Shown piece after piece: positions 20,771-29,606 of a stretch of 64,000 nt of DNA. Position 1 is the first letter of the stretch, and every line of letters starts with the position of its first letter. Origin of the DNA: Planctomycetota bacterium (lineage in GTDB: Bacteria; Planctomycetota; SZUA-567; H5-PLA8); NCBI GenBank assembly GCA_015075375.1, contig JABTUM010000001.1:243201-307200 (forward strand), given 5' to 3'. The notes under the pieces are model-generated. The model saw only the letters and a list, made by a program, of their open reading frames with translations. It searched no databases and was not told where the DNA came from. The position numbers were made by a program, and so were the translations under genes.

Positions 20771-21256
20771 TCACTTCATGCGGCCCTTCACCAGTCGCAG
20801 CGGTATGGGGCCGAACGTATACGAGTCCTTGCCCGAATCCTTGCGGATCACGAAAACGCAATTGCGCGGAATCACGATCTCGGGCATCGGCTGCCGCGGC
20901 GTCAATGCCGATTGGAGCGCGGATTCCTGCCCGTCCACCCACAGGTACATGCGGCGCATATCGGCGCCGCGCGGCTTGGTCTGTACCTTCTGGCCTTCGC
21001 GGGCGACCACCCAGCCCACCCATTCTTCCTCGGGCTTCCCGGGCGGGTGATAGGCCACCGCCACCCCCACCGCCAAATCCGCCGCCTTTTCGTAATCGGA
21101 TCGCAGCCCGTACGAGCCCTGCGCATACTCGGGAAGCATGCCTTCGTCGCCTGTTTTGACGACCACCCGGTTGTGCGCTTTATAGAAACTGAAGGACACC
21201 ACAATAGCTACGATCAGGAAGATGAATTGGATGGCGTTGATGACGTGTTCGCGCAT
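20771..21256 (-). CDS. Signal peptidase I-like (S26) protein lacking catalytic residues
   Basis: 161 residues with one N-terminal transmembrane helix (residues ~8-24, AIQFIFLIVAIVVSFSF), then an S26-like fold. The box normally reading S-M-x-P reads GDEGMLPEYAQGSYGLRSDY, with Gly in place of the nucleophilic Ser. The region of the general-base Lys reads WVGWVVAREGQKV with no Lys at the expected place. The C-terminal box (FVIRKDSGKDSYTFGPIPLRLVKGR) still resembles the FVMGDNRDNSxDSRxxG pattern. It should therefore be catalytically dead and structural or binding. It is first in the minus-strand cluster. Confidence 0.7.
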   Translation of the reverse strand: MREHVINAIQFIFLIVAIVVSFSFYKAHNRVVVKTGDEGMLPEYAQGSYGLRSDYEKAADLAVGVAVAYHPPGKPEEEWVGWVVAREGQKVQTKPRGADMRRMYLWVDGQESALQSALTPRQPMPEIVIPRNCVFVIRKDSGKDSYTFGPIPLRLVKGRMK

Positions 21257-21609
21257 GCGCCGTCCTCATCGCTCGCGTACCCAAAGGGATCAAATATGTA
21301 GCTGCATGGGTGATACCGGTCTTTCCAGGTGCGTCAAGCAGGTTCCAGAATCAAAGCATTATCCGATGCCGGGTTATACGCACGAGCGGGAGGCTCCACA
21401 GCCCCTCCAGCAGCCCGTCCTTTAGGACAATCTTCGCCTTGGGTGCGCACGTGCCTTACCCCGCACGCCCTACGCCGTCCTGCAGGTTCGTGATCCAGCC
21501 CTGCGGCGTATCCGAACCGTTTCGTTTTTTTGCGCTGTAAGTTGCACCGTTGCGGCGACAATGGTACAGGTACTCACAGCAGGCTGGCCCATGCAAGTGG
21601 AATGACTTT
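21257..21609. other. Divergent intergenic region
   Basis: This 353-bp stretch separates the minus-strand envelope cluster from the plus-strand coiled-coil gene. Apart from the possible minus-strand promoter at 21310-21337 I see no gene with coding character. A plus-strand promoter was not recognised with confidence. Confidence 0.5.
21310..21337 (-). promoter_or_regulatory. Possible promoter of the 13.8-21.3 kb cluster
   Basis: On the minus strand TTGACG (21332-21337) and TATCAC (21310-21315) are 16 nt apart, about 55-80 nt before the first gene of the cluster. Confidence 0.4.
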
Positions 21610-22035
21610 ATGGCTTTGCCACCGATCCAGATCAGCCTCACCAATTTCGAGCAGTTGGAGATTCTGCGCGACGAGATCGAGACACGGACCGAGGAACTGA
21701 AAGAGACCGAAAAGCAGATCCGCGCGGCGCTGTACGACAAGGCCCGGATCGAGTACCTGCGCAGCCAGCATCCGATCTTCCAGCAGCTCGAGGAACCGCC
21801 GGCGCTGGCGCAGTTGGACCAGTACCAAGCGTACCGGGACGCGCTGAGTGAAGCGATCGGACGGATGCGCGAGTCGCTCAAGGCGTTGGAAGCCGAGACG
21901 CGCGGCCAACAGGCGCCTCCGGGAACACAGGCGCCTCCGGCCCGGCCGGGCATGCCGCCTCCGGCGGCAGGACGCCGGGCGGCGAAGTTCGACGATTTCG
22001 ACGCGTTCAAGAACGCGCGCGGGCCGGGACGCTGA
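21610..22035 (+). CDS. Small coiled-coil protein of unknown function
   Basis: 141 residues. Residues ~1-95 are a strongly helical, heptad-patterned region (EQLEILRDEIETRTEELKETEKQIRAALYDKARIEYLRSQ and YRDALSEAIGRMRESLKALEAE). A Pro/Gly-rich linker and a short basic end (RRAAKFDDFDAFKNARGPGR) follow. No signal peptide or membrane segment is seen. The start at 21610 was chosen because the frame upstream lacks coding character; its ribosome-binding site is weak. It is co-directional with the Lys/Glu-rich gene 51 nt downstream. No known family is recognised. Confidence 0.65.
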   Translation: MALPPIQISLTNFEQLEILRDEIETRTEELKETEKQIRAALYDKARIEYLRSQHPIFQQLEEPPALAQLDQYQAYRDALSEAIGRMRESLKALEAETRGQQAPPGTQAPPARPGMPPPAAGRRAAKFDDFDAFKNARGPGR

Positions 22036-22086
22036 GCGATCCGGTATCCGCGTTGCATTCGGAACTCGGGCATAGGAGAATGGCCT

Positions 22087-22617
22087 TTGGCTTCGAAACC
22101 CAAGCCCAAGACCAAGCGAAAGGCGGCCGCCAGCCGCTCCAAGAGTCGTGGCACCCAACCCAAGAAGGCAGCGAAGAAACCGGCTCGGCCGGCGAAGGCG
22201 CGCGTTGTTTCCGCAAAAAGCGCTCCGGCGTCGAAAGCCGCTCCTAAACCCTCGCCCTCTACTTCCGGAACGCCCAAAAACGTGAAACGCTCAACCCCCG
22301 TCGCCCCTCGAACAAGCCCCAAAGCCTCCGCATCGGCCAAGGACACTCCGGCCAAGGAAGCCAAGCGCGGCGCGCCGCGCGAAGAACCGGCCGAGGAAAT
22401 CGAACAGCCGCCCGAAGGCGACCGGCTGGCGCTCATCCGCTTCCGTCATGCCGCGCTCAAGAAAGAGCAGGACTTAATCCGCGCCGACCTCGAAGCCGAA
22501 TCGGAGGCCGAGCCGGAGGAAGAGGAAGCCGAGGAAGTCGAAGAGGCCGAAGAAGGCGCCGAAGAAGCGGGCGAGGCGGAAGAACCGGCCGAAGAAGAAC
22601 CCGACGAAGACTTCTGA
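22087..22617 (+). CDS. Bipartite Lys/Ala-rich and Glu-rich low-complexity protein
   Basis: 176 residues from a TTG at 22087 with AGGAG about 8 nt upstream. Residues 1-~100 are basic and rich in Lys, Ala, Pro and Ser (SKPKPKTKRKAAASRSKSR), similar in composition to histone H1-like or SPKK-type DNA-binding tails. A short ordered-looking segment (GDRLALIRFRHAALKKEQDLIRADLEAE) follows, then ~45 residues that are almost entirely Glu and Ala (EEEAEEVEEAEEGAEEAGEAEE). Charge segregation suggests nucleic-acid or protein binding with self-regulation by the acidic tail. This is inference from composition only. Confidence 0.6.
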   Translation: MASKPKPKTKRKAAASRSKSRGTQPKKAAKKPARPAKARVVSAKSAPASKAAPKPSPSTSGTPKNVKRSTPVAPRTSPKASASAKDTPAKEAKRGAPREEPAEEIEQPPEGDRLALIRFRHAALKKEQDLIRADLEAESEAEPEEEEAEEVEEAEEGAEEAGEAEEPAEEEPDEDF

Positions 22618-22701
22618 TCCCGCCGCCGTACCGCACGCCAAACGCAGCGGCTTGCGCTCAGGCTAAATATTCCAACGATTCCGTGAGCTGACGGACGGCG
22701 C

Positions 22702-23451
22702 TTAGACGCCGACGGCGAGCCGCCGTGCGAACTTCTCGGGCAGGCCGCTGTCGATAATCGCGCGCTGCGCTTGGCGGATATCGTACGGACGGCGGATGAA
22801 CGTCATCGTCCAATGCTCGGCGTCGAAGATCCCGAACGCCGCCAGCGGGCAACGGTCGCGCGGCTGGCCCACCGATCCCGGATTGATCAGATAGATATCG
22901 TTCCGGTCGAGCTGGAAGCTCTTGGTCTCGCGCAGGTCGGTGATGACCGCCTTCGTCCCGATCAGCATCGGGATGTGCGTATGACCGAAGAAGCAGATCT
23001 TCATCCCCGGGAAGTCGTTGATCATGCACTGCAGGTTCTTGGAAATTTCCGGCGCATGCAGGATGTACGCGTCGCGCTCCACGAGCGACCCGTGGACCAT
23101 GATGAACGTCTCGTCGATGGTCAGGCCCTGCGGAAGCTGCTTCAGGTAGCGCGCGTTGGACGGGCTGATGTTATCGGCGGTCCACTCGAGCACCTTCGTG
23201 GCCGTCTTGCGCATGCGCGGATCTTTTTCGCCGATCACCTGCCGGTCGTGGTTGCCCGCGATGCAGTCTACGTTGGGCTTGTCTTTGATGGCGGAAATGC
23301 ATTCGAACGGTTCGGCGCCGTAGCCGACCAGATCGCCCAAGCAGAGGACCTTGTCCACGCCCGCTTGGCTCAGATAGTCCAACGCCACCTTAAGCGCAAC
23401 GTAGTTGGCGTGGATATCCGATATGATGCCGTACTTGCGCACGAGGGGCAT
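22702..23451 (-). CDS. Calcineurin-type metallophosphoesterase
   Basis: 249 residues. All five metallophosphoesterase motifs are visible: GIISDIHANYVAL, CLGDLVGYGAEP, IAGNHDRQVIGE, MVHGS (near residue 120) and CFFGHTHIPML. The dimetal site is therefore intact. The compact size and GDLVGYG/NPGSVGQPRDRCPLAAFGIF place it with the YfcE/MJ0936-like phosphodiesterases rather than with large protein phosphatases. The substrate is unknown. It is monocistronic in appearance, 129 nt upstream of the PilZ stop on the same strand. Confidence 0.9.
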   Translation of the reverse strand: MPLVRKYGIISDIHANYVALKVALDYLSQAGVDKVLCLGDLVGYGAEPFECISAIKDKPNVDCIAGNHDRQVIGEKDPRMRKTATKVLEWTADNISPSNARYLKQLPQGLTIDETFIMVHGSLVERDAYILHAPEISKNLQCMINDFPGMKICFFGHTHIPMLIGTKAVITDLRETKSFQLDRNDIYLINPGSVGQPRDRCPLAAFGIFDAEHWTMTFIRRPYDIRQAQRAIIDSGLPEKFARRLAVGV

Positions 23452-23580
23452 GGGACCTCAATCTCCCACGCCCAGAGCAGGCGAGGCGTGGTCTGCCCTT
23501 AATTGAAATTCACTGAACACGCTGATTATCTCGCCCGTTCCAAACTTCCGCAAGCGCAACGCCAAAACTTCGACCGCAGT

Positions 23581-23976
23581 TCACGATCCGCGTGCTTCGA
23601 TCCAGGCACGCAACGCTTCCTTCGACTCCCGCGCCACCGTCCCGAAGGTGATGCCGTACATCGCGTCCTGAAGGCCGCCCGGCTTGGCCTCCACCCACGC
23701 CGCTCGCCCTTCCACGGCTATCGAACGAGCTGCGCCCGGCAGTTCCAAAGTCATGTCCAGCAATATCTTACTCATCAACAGCGGACTGATCCAAGCCAAG
23801 TCGGGCAGCGGCCCAGACATCAACAAGCCGCCTTCCGAGAGGTTACGAGTCATCCCCTGGTACGTCAACTTCTCGATCTTCAGCCGCGGGTCAGAGGTTC
23901 GAAAGCGATAGAACACGGGGAGATCCAGCGTCACCCGTTTGTGCTGCCGACGTTCCGCGCCACCTTCCTGCGCCAT
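23581..23976 (-). CDS. PilZ domain protein (c-di-GMP receptor)
   Basis: 131 residues, a single PilZ domain. The c-di-GMP motifs are present: RRQHKRVTLDLPV (RxxxR type, residues ~9-13) and TRNLSEGGLLMSGP ((D/N)xSxxG, ~residue 46). The domain ends with AMYGITFGTVARESKEALRAWIEARG. It should bind c-di-GMP and relay it to motility, envelope or polysaccharide functions; a partner cannot be read from the context. A weak promoter-like TTGCAC/TATATT pair with a 15-nt spacer lies at 24034-24060 on the same strand. Confidence 0.88.
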   Translation of the reverse strand: MAQEGGAERRQHKRVTLDLPVFYRFRTSDPRLKIEKLTYQGMTRNLSEGGLLMSGPLPDLAWISPLLMSKILLDMTLELPGAARSIAVEGRAAWVEAKPGGLQDAMYGITFGTVARESKEALRAWIEARGS

Positions 23977-24206
23977 GACCGGCCTCTAACCTGCACCAAA
24001 GCCACACGGTGCAACTTGTGCACCGAGATTCAGAATATAGCACCGTTCCGCAGCGTGCAAGGAACTCCGAGGAATTTGCCCCGATGCGGCGACGAATCGC
24101 GCCCGTACGGCGTCTTCCCATCGGTTGCGCACCTTCCCGGAATCCGATAGAGCATGTCCGGAGAATCGGTGCACACGCGGCGCGGACGGCTGGGGAGTTC
24201 ATCACG

Positions 24207-24443
24207 ATGGGGCAATACGTTCTCAAGATTCTGATCGATGTGGAGGCGCGGGACGATTTGGATGCCCGGCGCATCGCCGCGGAACTCGTCCAACAAGCGC
24301 ACCCCGCGCTCGAAAAGGCGCGCGAAATCGTGCTCCAAGACCAAGGGGATCGAAAGTCCATCCGCCTCGATGCCGCCGGAGCCTTCCAAGGTTCCTGGAA
24401 TCGCGGCGGCCCCGGACTCCCGCCGGGCCGGACCAAGGCATGA
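24207..24443 (+). CDS. Small conserved-looking hypothetical protein
   Basis: 78 residues from an ATG with GGGGAG about 10 nt upstream. The first ~60 residues alternate beta and alpha (YVLKILIDVEARDDLDARRIAAELVQQAHPALEKAREIVLQD), suggesting a small alpha/beta fold. The end is Gly/Pro-rich and disordered. It ends 37 nt before the glycosyltransferase start on the same strand, so the two may be co-transcribed. I do not recognise it. Confidence 0.6.
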   Translation: MGQYVLKILIDVEARDDLDARRIAAELVQQAHPALEKAREIVLQDQGDRKSIRLDAAGAFQGSWNRGGPGLPPGRTKA

Positions 24444-24480
24444 GCGCCCCGCGACCGCGCCACGAAACCGCACCCGCCGC

Positions 24481-26664
24481 GTGAACCCGCACCCAGATCC
24501 ATCCGCTGCCGTCGAACCGCGGCCTCCTTGGAGCGCCGCGCGCCGTATCGCGCTGGGCGTGCTCCTCCTGGGGTTCTATTGCTCGCTGAGCGCCTATCGG
24601 CTCTCCGACCTGCCGCTGGTGGACCCCGACGAACCGCGCTACGCGGCCGCCGGACGTACGATGGCCGAAGGAGGCGACTGGTTGATTCCCGAGTTCAACG
24701 GGCAACCGCGCGTCAACAAGCCCCCGCTCTTCTATTGGCTCGTGGCTCTCTCCGCCCGCGCCTTCGGCCCCGCCGACGAAGTCACCGCCCGCCTGCCATC
24801 CTTGTTCATGGGCGCGCTGATGCTGTTCCTGACCGTCTATCTCGGCACGCGCATCTACGGCGACGCCACGGGCTATCTGGCCGGCCTGATCCTCGCCACC
24901 ACCCCGCTCTGCTGGGCCATCAGCCGCACCTGCGTGATCGACGAGACCTTCGCGACCCTGCTCTGCGCCGCCATCGCCTGCCTGATGCTGGGTCTGACGG
25001 GACGCTGGCCTTGGCGCCCTAATACTTCGGTGCTCGCCGCCGGCGTCCTGGCCGGCTTGGCCTTTCTGGCCAAAGGCACCGCCACGCTGATCGTGTTCTG
25101 CGTGCCCTTGCTGTTCGTGCTGTTCTTTCGGTTCCGCTCCTTTTACGCGCAACCTGTGGGGCGATTCTGGGCGCCGGTCTGGCTCGGAATGGGCGTTCTG
25201 GGAGTGCTGTGGGGGCTGGTCGCGCCCCTGGACCCTCCGGGCGATCTGACCGGACGATTTCCGGCCTTCGTCATCGCAGGTCCGGTCATGGCGGCCTTTT
25301 GCGTGATCTACTATGGCCTGCTCGATTATTGGAAGCCCAGGCATTGGATAGTAGCGCTCGCCCTGTTCCTGGTGCTGGGACTCTGGTGGTACGTCTACCT
25401 CTGGTCCTACCTGGGCACCCAGCGCTTTCAGGAGATGGTCCATTACGAGACCGCCGGCCGCATGCGCGGCAATGTCCATGAAGAGTTGCCGGTCTATTAC
25501 CTCTACATCATGCTCGGCGTTTTCTTCCCATGGTCCTTGGCTCTGCCGGCTGCCCTGATCGCGGCTTGGCGGCCGGCGAATCTGCCGCTGCCCCTGGAAT
25601 CCAAGGCGCCAAGCATCGCTACATACCGCGTCGCCGATGCGTTCCTTGTTGCATGGGTATTGGGCGTCGTGCTCTTTTTCACGGTTCCCGCGGCCAAGTT
25701 GGCGTATTACATCCTGCCTGCCATGCCGGCCGCGGCGCTCCTGACGGCGCGCCTATTCACGCGCTTGGCCGGCGGATGCGAAGCCGTGGGACCGCGGGCT
25801 AAGCAAGCGCTCCTGTTTCTGGTGCTGCTCTTTGCCGAATGCCTCGTCGTGATGGCCTGGTCGCCCGCCGAAGAACCGCCCGGGCGGCCCCCCGAAAACC
25901 CAGACCGCATCTGGCAGCTCGTGCTCTTGATCGCCGCCTGCCTGGGATTGATCGCCGCGGCCTACGCGGCCGCGCGCGCCATGATTCGCACCGGCGAACC
26001 AACCCTTCGCGGCATCCTGACCGGCGTCCTGATCGCCGCCGCGGCCGCAAACCTAGCCGCGTGGATCGTCGTGCCTTCGCGCATCGTCCAATTGCCCAAC
26101 CGCTGGGCGCGAGTCGTCGAGGCCGCTCCCGTTCCTCTTTGGACCATCGCCGCCGTGACCGGACTGTGCTTTTGCCTGCCTTGGGCCGTAGCGGTGCTCA
26201 CTCGGTACGTCCGCCCCGCCGCTTTCGCGATGGCGGGCGTCTTCGCGGCCTTGGTCTGGGGCCTCGTACCCATCGCCCTGCCCCACGTGGCCGACCGCTC
26301 CAACAAGGTCATCGTCGACGACGTCGGCGCATGGGCTCAGATCGTTGAAAAGCTGTATACCGTCGGCTGCGAGGAAGAAAGCCTCGTCTATTACCTGAAG
26401 CGCGTCGTTCAGGAAGCTCGGCGGCCTAAGAAGGGGGAATCCAGAAGCCAAATCGTGCGCGAACTCCTCGATTCGGAGCCGCCAGGCAAAGTGCTGCTCT
26501 TCATTCACCGCCGCTACTACGCCTTATTTCTGGACGATATCCGCCCCGAGGGTTCGCGCCTGCTGGCGCACGACGATCATATCGTCGTCCTGCTCAACCA
26601 GGTCGGACCCGACGCGGAAGGGCTCGCGCCGGTAAAACGAAAGTCCAAAGCGGACTCCGAATAG
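24481..26664 (+). CDS. GT39/ArnT-type membrane glycosyltransferase
   Basis: 727 residues from a GTG at 24481; no strong ribosome-binding site is visible, so the start is tentative. The first loop after TM1 carries the catalytic-type acidic motif LVDPDEPRYAAAGRTMAEGGDWLIPEFNGQPRVNKPPLFYW, typical of ArnT/PMT-like enzymes that use polyprenyl-phosphate sugars. About twelve hydrophobic helices follow, for example FMGALMLFLTVYLGT, LIVFCVPLLFVLFFR and YILPAMPAAALLTA. The soluble C-terminus (KVLLFIHRRYYALFLDDI) would be periplasmic. Probable role: transfer of a sugar to a lipid or protein on the outer face of the inner membrane. Confidence 0.85.
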   Translation: MNPHPDPSAAVEPRPPWSAARRIALGVLLLGFYCSLSAYRLSDLPLVDPDEPRYAAAGRTMAEGGDWLIPEFNGQPRVNKPPLFYWLVALSARAFGPADEVTARLPSLFMGALMLFLTVYLGTRIYGDATGYLAGLILATTPLCWAISRTCVIDETFATLLCAAIACLMLGLTGRWPWRPNTSVLAAGVLAGLAFLAKGTATLIVFCVPLLFVLFFRFRSFYAQPVGRFWAPVWLGMGVLGVLWGLVAPLDPPGDLTGRFPAFVIAGPVMAAFCVIYYGLLDYWKPRHWIVALALFLVLGLWWYVYLWSYLGTQRFQEMVHYETAGRMRGNVHEELPVYYLYIMLGVFFPWSLALPAALIAAWRPANLPLPLESKAPSIATYRVADAFLVAWVLGVVLFFTVPAAKLAYYILPAMPAAALLTARLFTRLAGGCEAVGPRAKQALLFLVLLFAECLVVMAWSPAEEPPGRPPENPDRIWQLVLLIAACLGLIAAAYAAARAMIRTGEPTLRGILTGVLIAAAAANLAAWIVVPSRIVQLPNRWARVVEAAPVPLWTIAAVTGLCFCLPWAVAVLTRYVRPAAFAMAGVFAALVWGLVPIALPHVADRSNKVIVDDVGAWAQIVEKLYTVGCEEESLVYYLKRVVQEARRPKKGESRSQIVRELLDSEPPGKVLLFIHRRYYALFLDDIRPEGSRLLAHDDHIVVLLNQVGPDAEGLAPVKRKSKADSE

Positions 26665-26680
26665 CAGTCCCAAAGGCTCG

Positions 26681-26716
26681 ATCTAAAAAAAACGGGCGCC
26701 GCAAGGGCGCCCGTTT
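26681..26716 (-). terminator. Rho-independent terminator of the infA-rplQ operon
   Basis: An 11-bp stem (26690-26700 with 26706-26716) and 5-nt loop are followed on the minus strand by a run of eight T residues, 24 nt after the rplQ stop. It can also stop the convergent glycosyltransferase transcript weakly. Confidence 0.92.
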
Positions 26717-26739
26717 AAGGTCTGGGTCGTGCGGCTGGT

Positions 26740-27258
26740 TTATTCGGACTTGGTCGCCGCTTCTTCCTTGGGCTTGGCCGGGGCCTTCTTCTTCTTGGCC
26801 TTGGGCTTTTCCTTCTTGGTGATCTCGGCCTCGCAGAGCTCCCACAGCACCAGCGGAGCGTTGTCGCCCAACCGCGAACCGTAGAACTTGCTGCGCTTCG
26901 TCACGCCGCGCGGCAAGTCGCTCTGCGCCTGGCGGATGGTGCGCGGAAGCTTCAAAATCCGCGTGTACCCGCCCGGACGGCTGGCGAAGCGCGCCGACAG
27001 TTCCTGGAACACTTTACGCACCGCAGCCTTCGCGGCGACCGTACTGCCCAACGCTTCGATCGCCTGGCGGCGGTGGTGCAGCGTGCCTTTTTTGCCCAGC
27101 GTGATGATCTTCTCGGCCATCGAACGCGCCGCCTTGGCCTTGGGCAAGGTGGTGCGGACCCGGCCGTGCTCGATCAGATTGAGCACCATGTTGCGCATCA
27201 TCGCCAGCCGGTGGCCGGAATGACGGCTGAAACCTTTGTAGCTCGACAAGTGTCGCAT
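26740..27258 (-). CDS. rplQ: 50S ribosomal protein L17 with Lys-rich extension
   Basis: 172 residues. The N-terminal ~120 match L17: MRHLSSYKGFSRHSGHRLAMMRNMVLNLIEHGRVRTTLPKAKA, EKIITLGKKGTLHHRRQA and GGYTRILKLPRTIRQAQ. The last ~40 residues (LCEAEITKKEKPKAKKKKAPAKPKEEAATKSE) are a disordered Lys/Ala/Pro tail seen in several GC-rich lineages. It sits at the tunnel-exit side of the large subunit. It is the last gene of the operon, directly before the terminator, 21 nt after rpoA. Confidence 0.97.
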   Translation of the reverse strand: MRHLSSYKGFSRHSGHRLAMMRNMVLNLIEHGRVRTTLPKAKAARSMAEKIITLGKKGTLHHRRQAIEALGSTVAAKAAVRKVFQELSARFASRPGGYTRILKLPRTIRQAQSDLPRGVTKRSKFYGSRLGDNAPLVLWELCEAEITKKEKPKAKKKKAPAKPKEEAATKSE

Positions 27259-27279
27259 GGCGTTGGACTACCTTCCCGG

Positions 27280-28341
27280 TCAGGCCGAGGGCGCGTTGGC
27301 TTCCTCGGGGATTTCCATTCCCAATTGCATGCTCATATCGGCAAGCTTCTTCTTGATCTCCTTCATGGAGGTCTTGCCGAAGTTCTTGATCTTGAGCAGG
27401 TCGCCCTCGGTGTTGCGGACGAGGTCGCCCAGCGTCTGGATGTTCGCGGCGGCCAGGCAGTTTTCCGCGCGGACCGACGGGTCCAGCACGCTGACCGGCA
27501 GCTTGAGCTTCTCGCGCAACTCGCGAATCTGCGCGTCTTCGCCGATCTCCGGCTGAGCGGCGGCCATCACGCCGGCCGTCTCGAGCTGGCGGCCCAGTTC
27601 GAAGTACTTCACGAACGGGTTGAAGTGCTTGCGCAGGATCGTCGAAGACTCGACCAGCGCCAGCTCCGGGTTCACCGTGCCGTCGGTCCAGATCTCGAGG
27701 ATCAGCTTGTCGAAGTCCGTCTGCTGGCCGACGCGCGTGTTCTCGACGCGGTAGCGCACTCGCTTGACCGGGCTGAAGATCGCGTCCACCGGAATCGTGC
27801 CTACCGGGCTTTCCGCCGCGGCATTCTCTTCGGCCGTCTTGTACCCGCGGCCCTTGCGCGCCGCGAACTGGATCGAAAGCGCCGTCTGGTCGTCCGTCAG
27901 CGTGCAGAGCAGCAGATCCGGATTGATGATCTCGAAACGCTCGTCATGCTGAATATCGCCGGCCTTGACCGGACCCTTGCCCTTCTTCTCGATCTTGAAG
28001 TTGATCGGCTCGTCCGTATGCGCCTTGAGCCGCATCTCCTTGATGTTGAGCACCAAGTCGGTGACGTCCTCGTACAGACCCGGGATCGCCATGAATTCAT
28101 GGCTCGCCGTGAGGGTCTGTTCCTGACCGTCCTCGCCCGGCCGCGTGGCGCTGACCCGAATGGAGGTCACGGCCGCGCCTTCCAGGCTCGAAATCAGAAC
28201 GCGGCGGATCGAATTGCCGATGGTGACGCCGTATCCGCGTTCGAACGGTTCCACCAGAAACTTCCCGTACTGCTCGGTGGCCGTTTCCTGCTCGAGGGAC
28301 ACCTGGGTGGGGAGTTCAAAGCCACGCCAACGGATGCGCAT
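27280..28341 (-). CDS. rpoA: DNA-directed RNA polymerase alpha subunit
   Basis: 353 residues from the ATG at 28341, which has AGGACC upstream and begins the conserved N-terminal domain (MRIRWRGFELPTQV, GYGVTIGNSIRRVLISSLEGAAVTSI). The alpha-CTD is complete (LDPSVRAENCLAAANIQTLGDLVRNTEGDLLKIKNFGKTSMKEIKKKL), so UP-element and activator contacts should be possible. Longer in-frame sequence upstream is not conserved. It lies in the normal place between rpsD and rplQ. Confidence 0.98.
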   Translation of the reverse strand: MRIRWRGFELPTQVSLEQETATEQYGKFLVEPFERGYGVTIGNSIRRVLISSLEGAAVTSIRVSATRPGEDGQEQTLTASHEFMAIPGLYEDVTDLVLNIKEMRLKAHTDEPINFKIEKKGKGPVKAGDIQHDERFEIINPDLLLCTLTDDQTALSIQFAARKGRGYKTAEENAAAESPVGTIPVDAIFSPVKRVRYRVENTRVGQQTDFDKLILEIWTDGTVNPELALVESSTILRKHFNPFVKYFELGRQLETAGVMAAAQPEIGEDAQIRELREKLKLPVSVLDPSVRAENCLAAANIQTLGDLVRNTEGDLLKIKNFGKTSMKEIKKKLADMSMQLGMEIPEEANAPSA

Positions 28342-28480
28342 AGAAGGTCCTCGCCTCTCGTTTCCGACTCTCGGCCTGTGACGGGCGCGCGGTCGGTTCG
28401 CACCCAGGCCGTCCGGAACGCGCCGCAAACGGCCCACGGCGGCGACCGGTGGCCGCCGCGCCGAGGCCGCTAATGGGCGC

Positions 28481-29098
28481 TTACTTCGACAGCAACTCGA
28501 CGATCAACTGTTCGTTCACCGGTAGCGAAACGTCCTCGCGCGTGGGCAGGTTCACCACCCGGGCCGTGAGGTTCTCGTTATCGCCGCTCAGCCAAGCCGG
28601 AACCATGCGGCCCCGGGATTCCTCGATCCGCGCGCGCACGTACTTCTGGGACTTCTCCGCGGGACGAATCCGGATCACGTCGCCCGCGCTGACGCGGCAG
28701 CTCGGGATCGTGCAGCGCCGGTCGCCGACGTTCACGTGGCCGTGAACGATCAACTGCCGCGCCTGGGCCCGCGTGAGCGTCCAGCCCAGCTTGAAAAGCA
28801 CGTTGTCCAGACGGCGCTCGAAGAACAGCAGCAGCGCTTCGCCCGTGCTCCCCTTCGACTTCGCCGCCTCGTGGAAGTAGCGGCGGAACTGCGCTTCCAT
28901 CACGCCGTAGAACCACTTGAGCTTCTGCTTTTCGAGCAGCTGCTCGCCGTAGGCGCTCAGCTTGCTGCGGCGGAAACGTCCGCCCGGCGGAATATCCAGG
29001 CCGCGGCACTTCTCGGCTTCCAGGCGCTTGCCCTTCAGCTCGAGGTTCATGCCGATGCGGCGAGCCAGCTTGCACTTCGGACCGGTGTAACGACCCAT
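28481..29098 (-). CDS. rpsD: 30S ribosomal protein S4
   Basis: 205 residues, full length. The S4 fold is clear: MGRYTGPKCKLARRIG, RRSKLSAYGEQLLEKQKLKWFYGVMEAQFRRYF, RRLDNVLFKLGWTLTRAQARQLIVHGHVNVGDRR, and the typical end VNLPTREDVSLPVNEQLIVELLSK. It binds 16S rRNA early in 30S assembly. The zinc-binding Cys cluster present in some S4 proteins is absent (C- form). It sits between rpsK and rpoA. Confidence 0.98.
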   Translation of the reverse strand: MGRYTGPKCKLARRIGMNLELKGKRLEAEKCRGLDIPPGGRFRRSKLSAYGEQLLEKQKLKWFYGVMEAQFRRYFHEAAKSKGSTGEALLLFFERRLDNVLFKLGWTLTRAQARQLIVHGHVNVGDRRCTIPSCRVSAGDVIRIRPAEKSQKYVRARIEESRGRMVPAWLSGDNENLTARVVNLPTREDVSLPVNEQLIVELLSK

Positions 29099-29174
29099 GA
29101 CGCGACCTTCCCCTTGACGCCCTGGACCGGCCGGGAAACGAATCGCCCCGGCACGGCAATCTCACGATCGAACC

Positions 29175-29558
29175 TTAGACGCGGCGGCGCTTGCGCGGCC
29201 GGCAACCGTTATGCGGCAGCGGCGTGACGTCCTCGATGGCCCGCACCTGCAAGCCCGCGGCCTGCAACCCGCGGATCGCGCTCTCGCGGCCCGATCCCGG
29301 ACCCTTCACGCGCACTTCGATTTCCTTCATGCCCATCTTGATCGCCTTCTCGGCCGCGGCTTCCGCCGTGCGCTGAGCGGCGAACGGCGTGCTCTTGCGC
29401 GCGCCCTTGAACTTCACCGTCCCCGCACTGTCCCAGCACAACACGTCGCCGTTCGGATCCGTGATCGCGATGATCGTGTTGTTGAACGTCGCCTGGACAT
29501 GCGCGACGCCGCGCGAAACCGTGCGCTTGACCTTCTTCTTGCGGTACGTCCTGGCCAT
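29175..29558 (-). CDS. rpsK: 30S ribosomal protein S11
   Basis: 127 residues. Family landmarks are [76 protein letters not shown] and the C-terminal [15 protein letters not shown]. It sits in the platform of the 30S subunit near the mRNA exit channel. It follows rpsM in the standard order. Confidence 0.98.
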   Translation of the reverse strand: MARTYRKKKVKRTVSRGVAHVQATFNNTIIAITDPNGDVLCWDSAGTVKFKGARKSTPFAAQRTAEAAAEKAIKMGMKEIEVRVKGPGSGRESAIRGLQAAGLQVRAIEDVTPLPHNGCRPRKRRRV

Positions 29559-29606
29559 GTTCGTTTCCCTGCCCTATGAATCCGATGTCCGCGCCCGGCC
29601 GGCGGC

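Noticed and set aside
24440..24484. A 14-codon frame between the 78-residue gene and the glycosyltransferase
   Set aside because: Although it has overlapping start and stop codons on both sides, it has no ribosome-binding site and no recognisable product; a leader peptide cannot be excluded.
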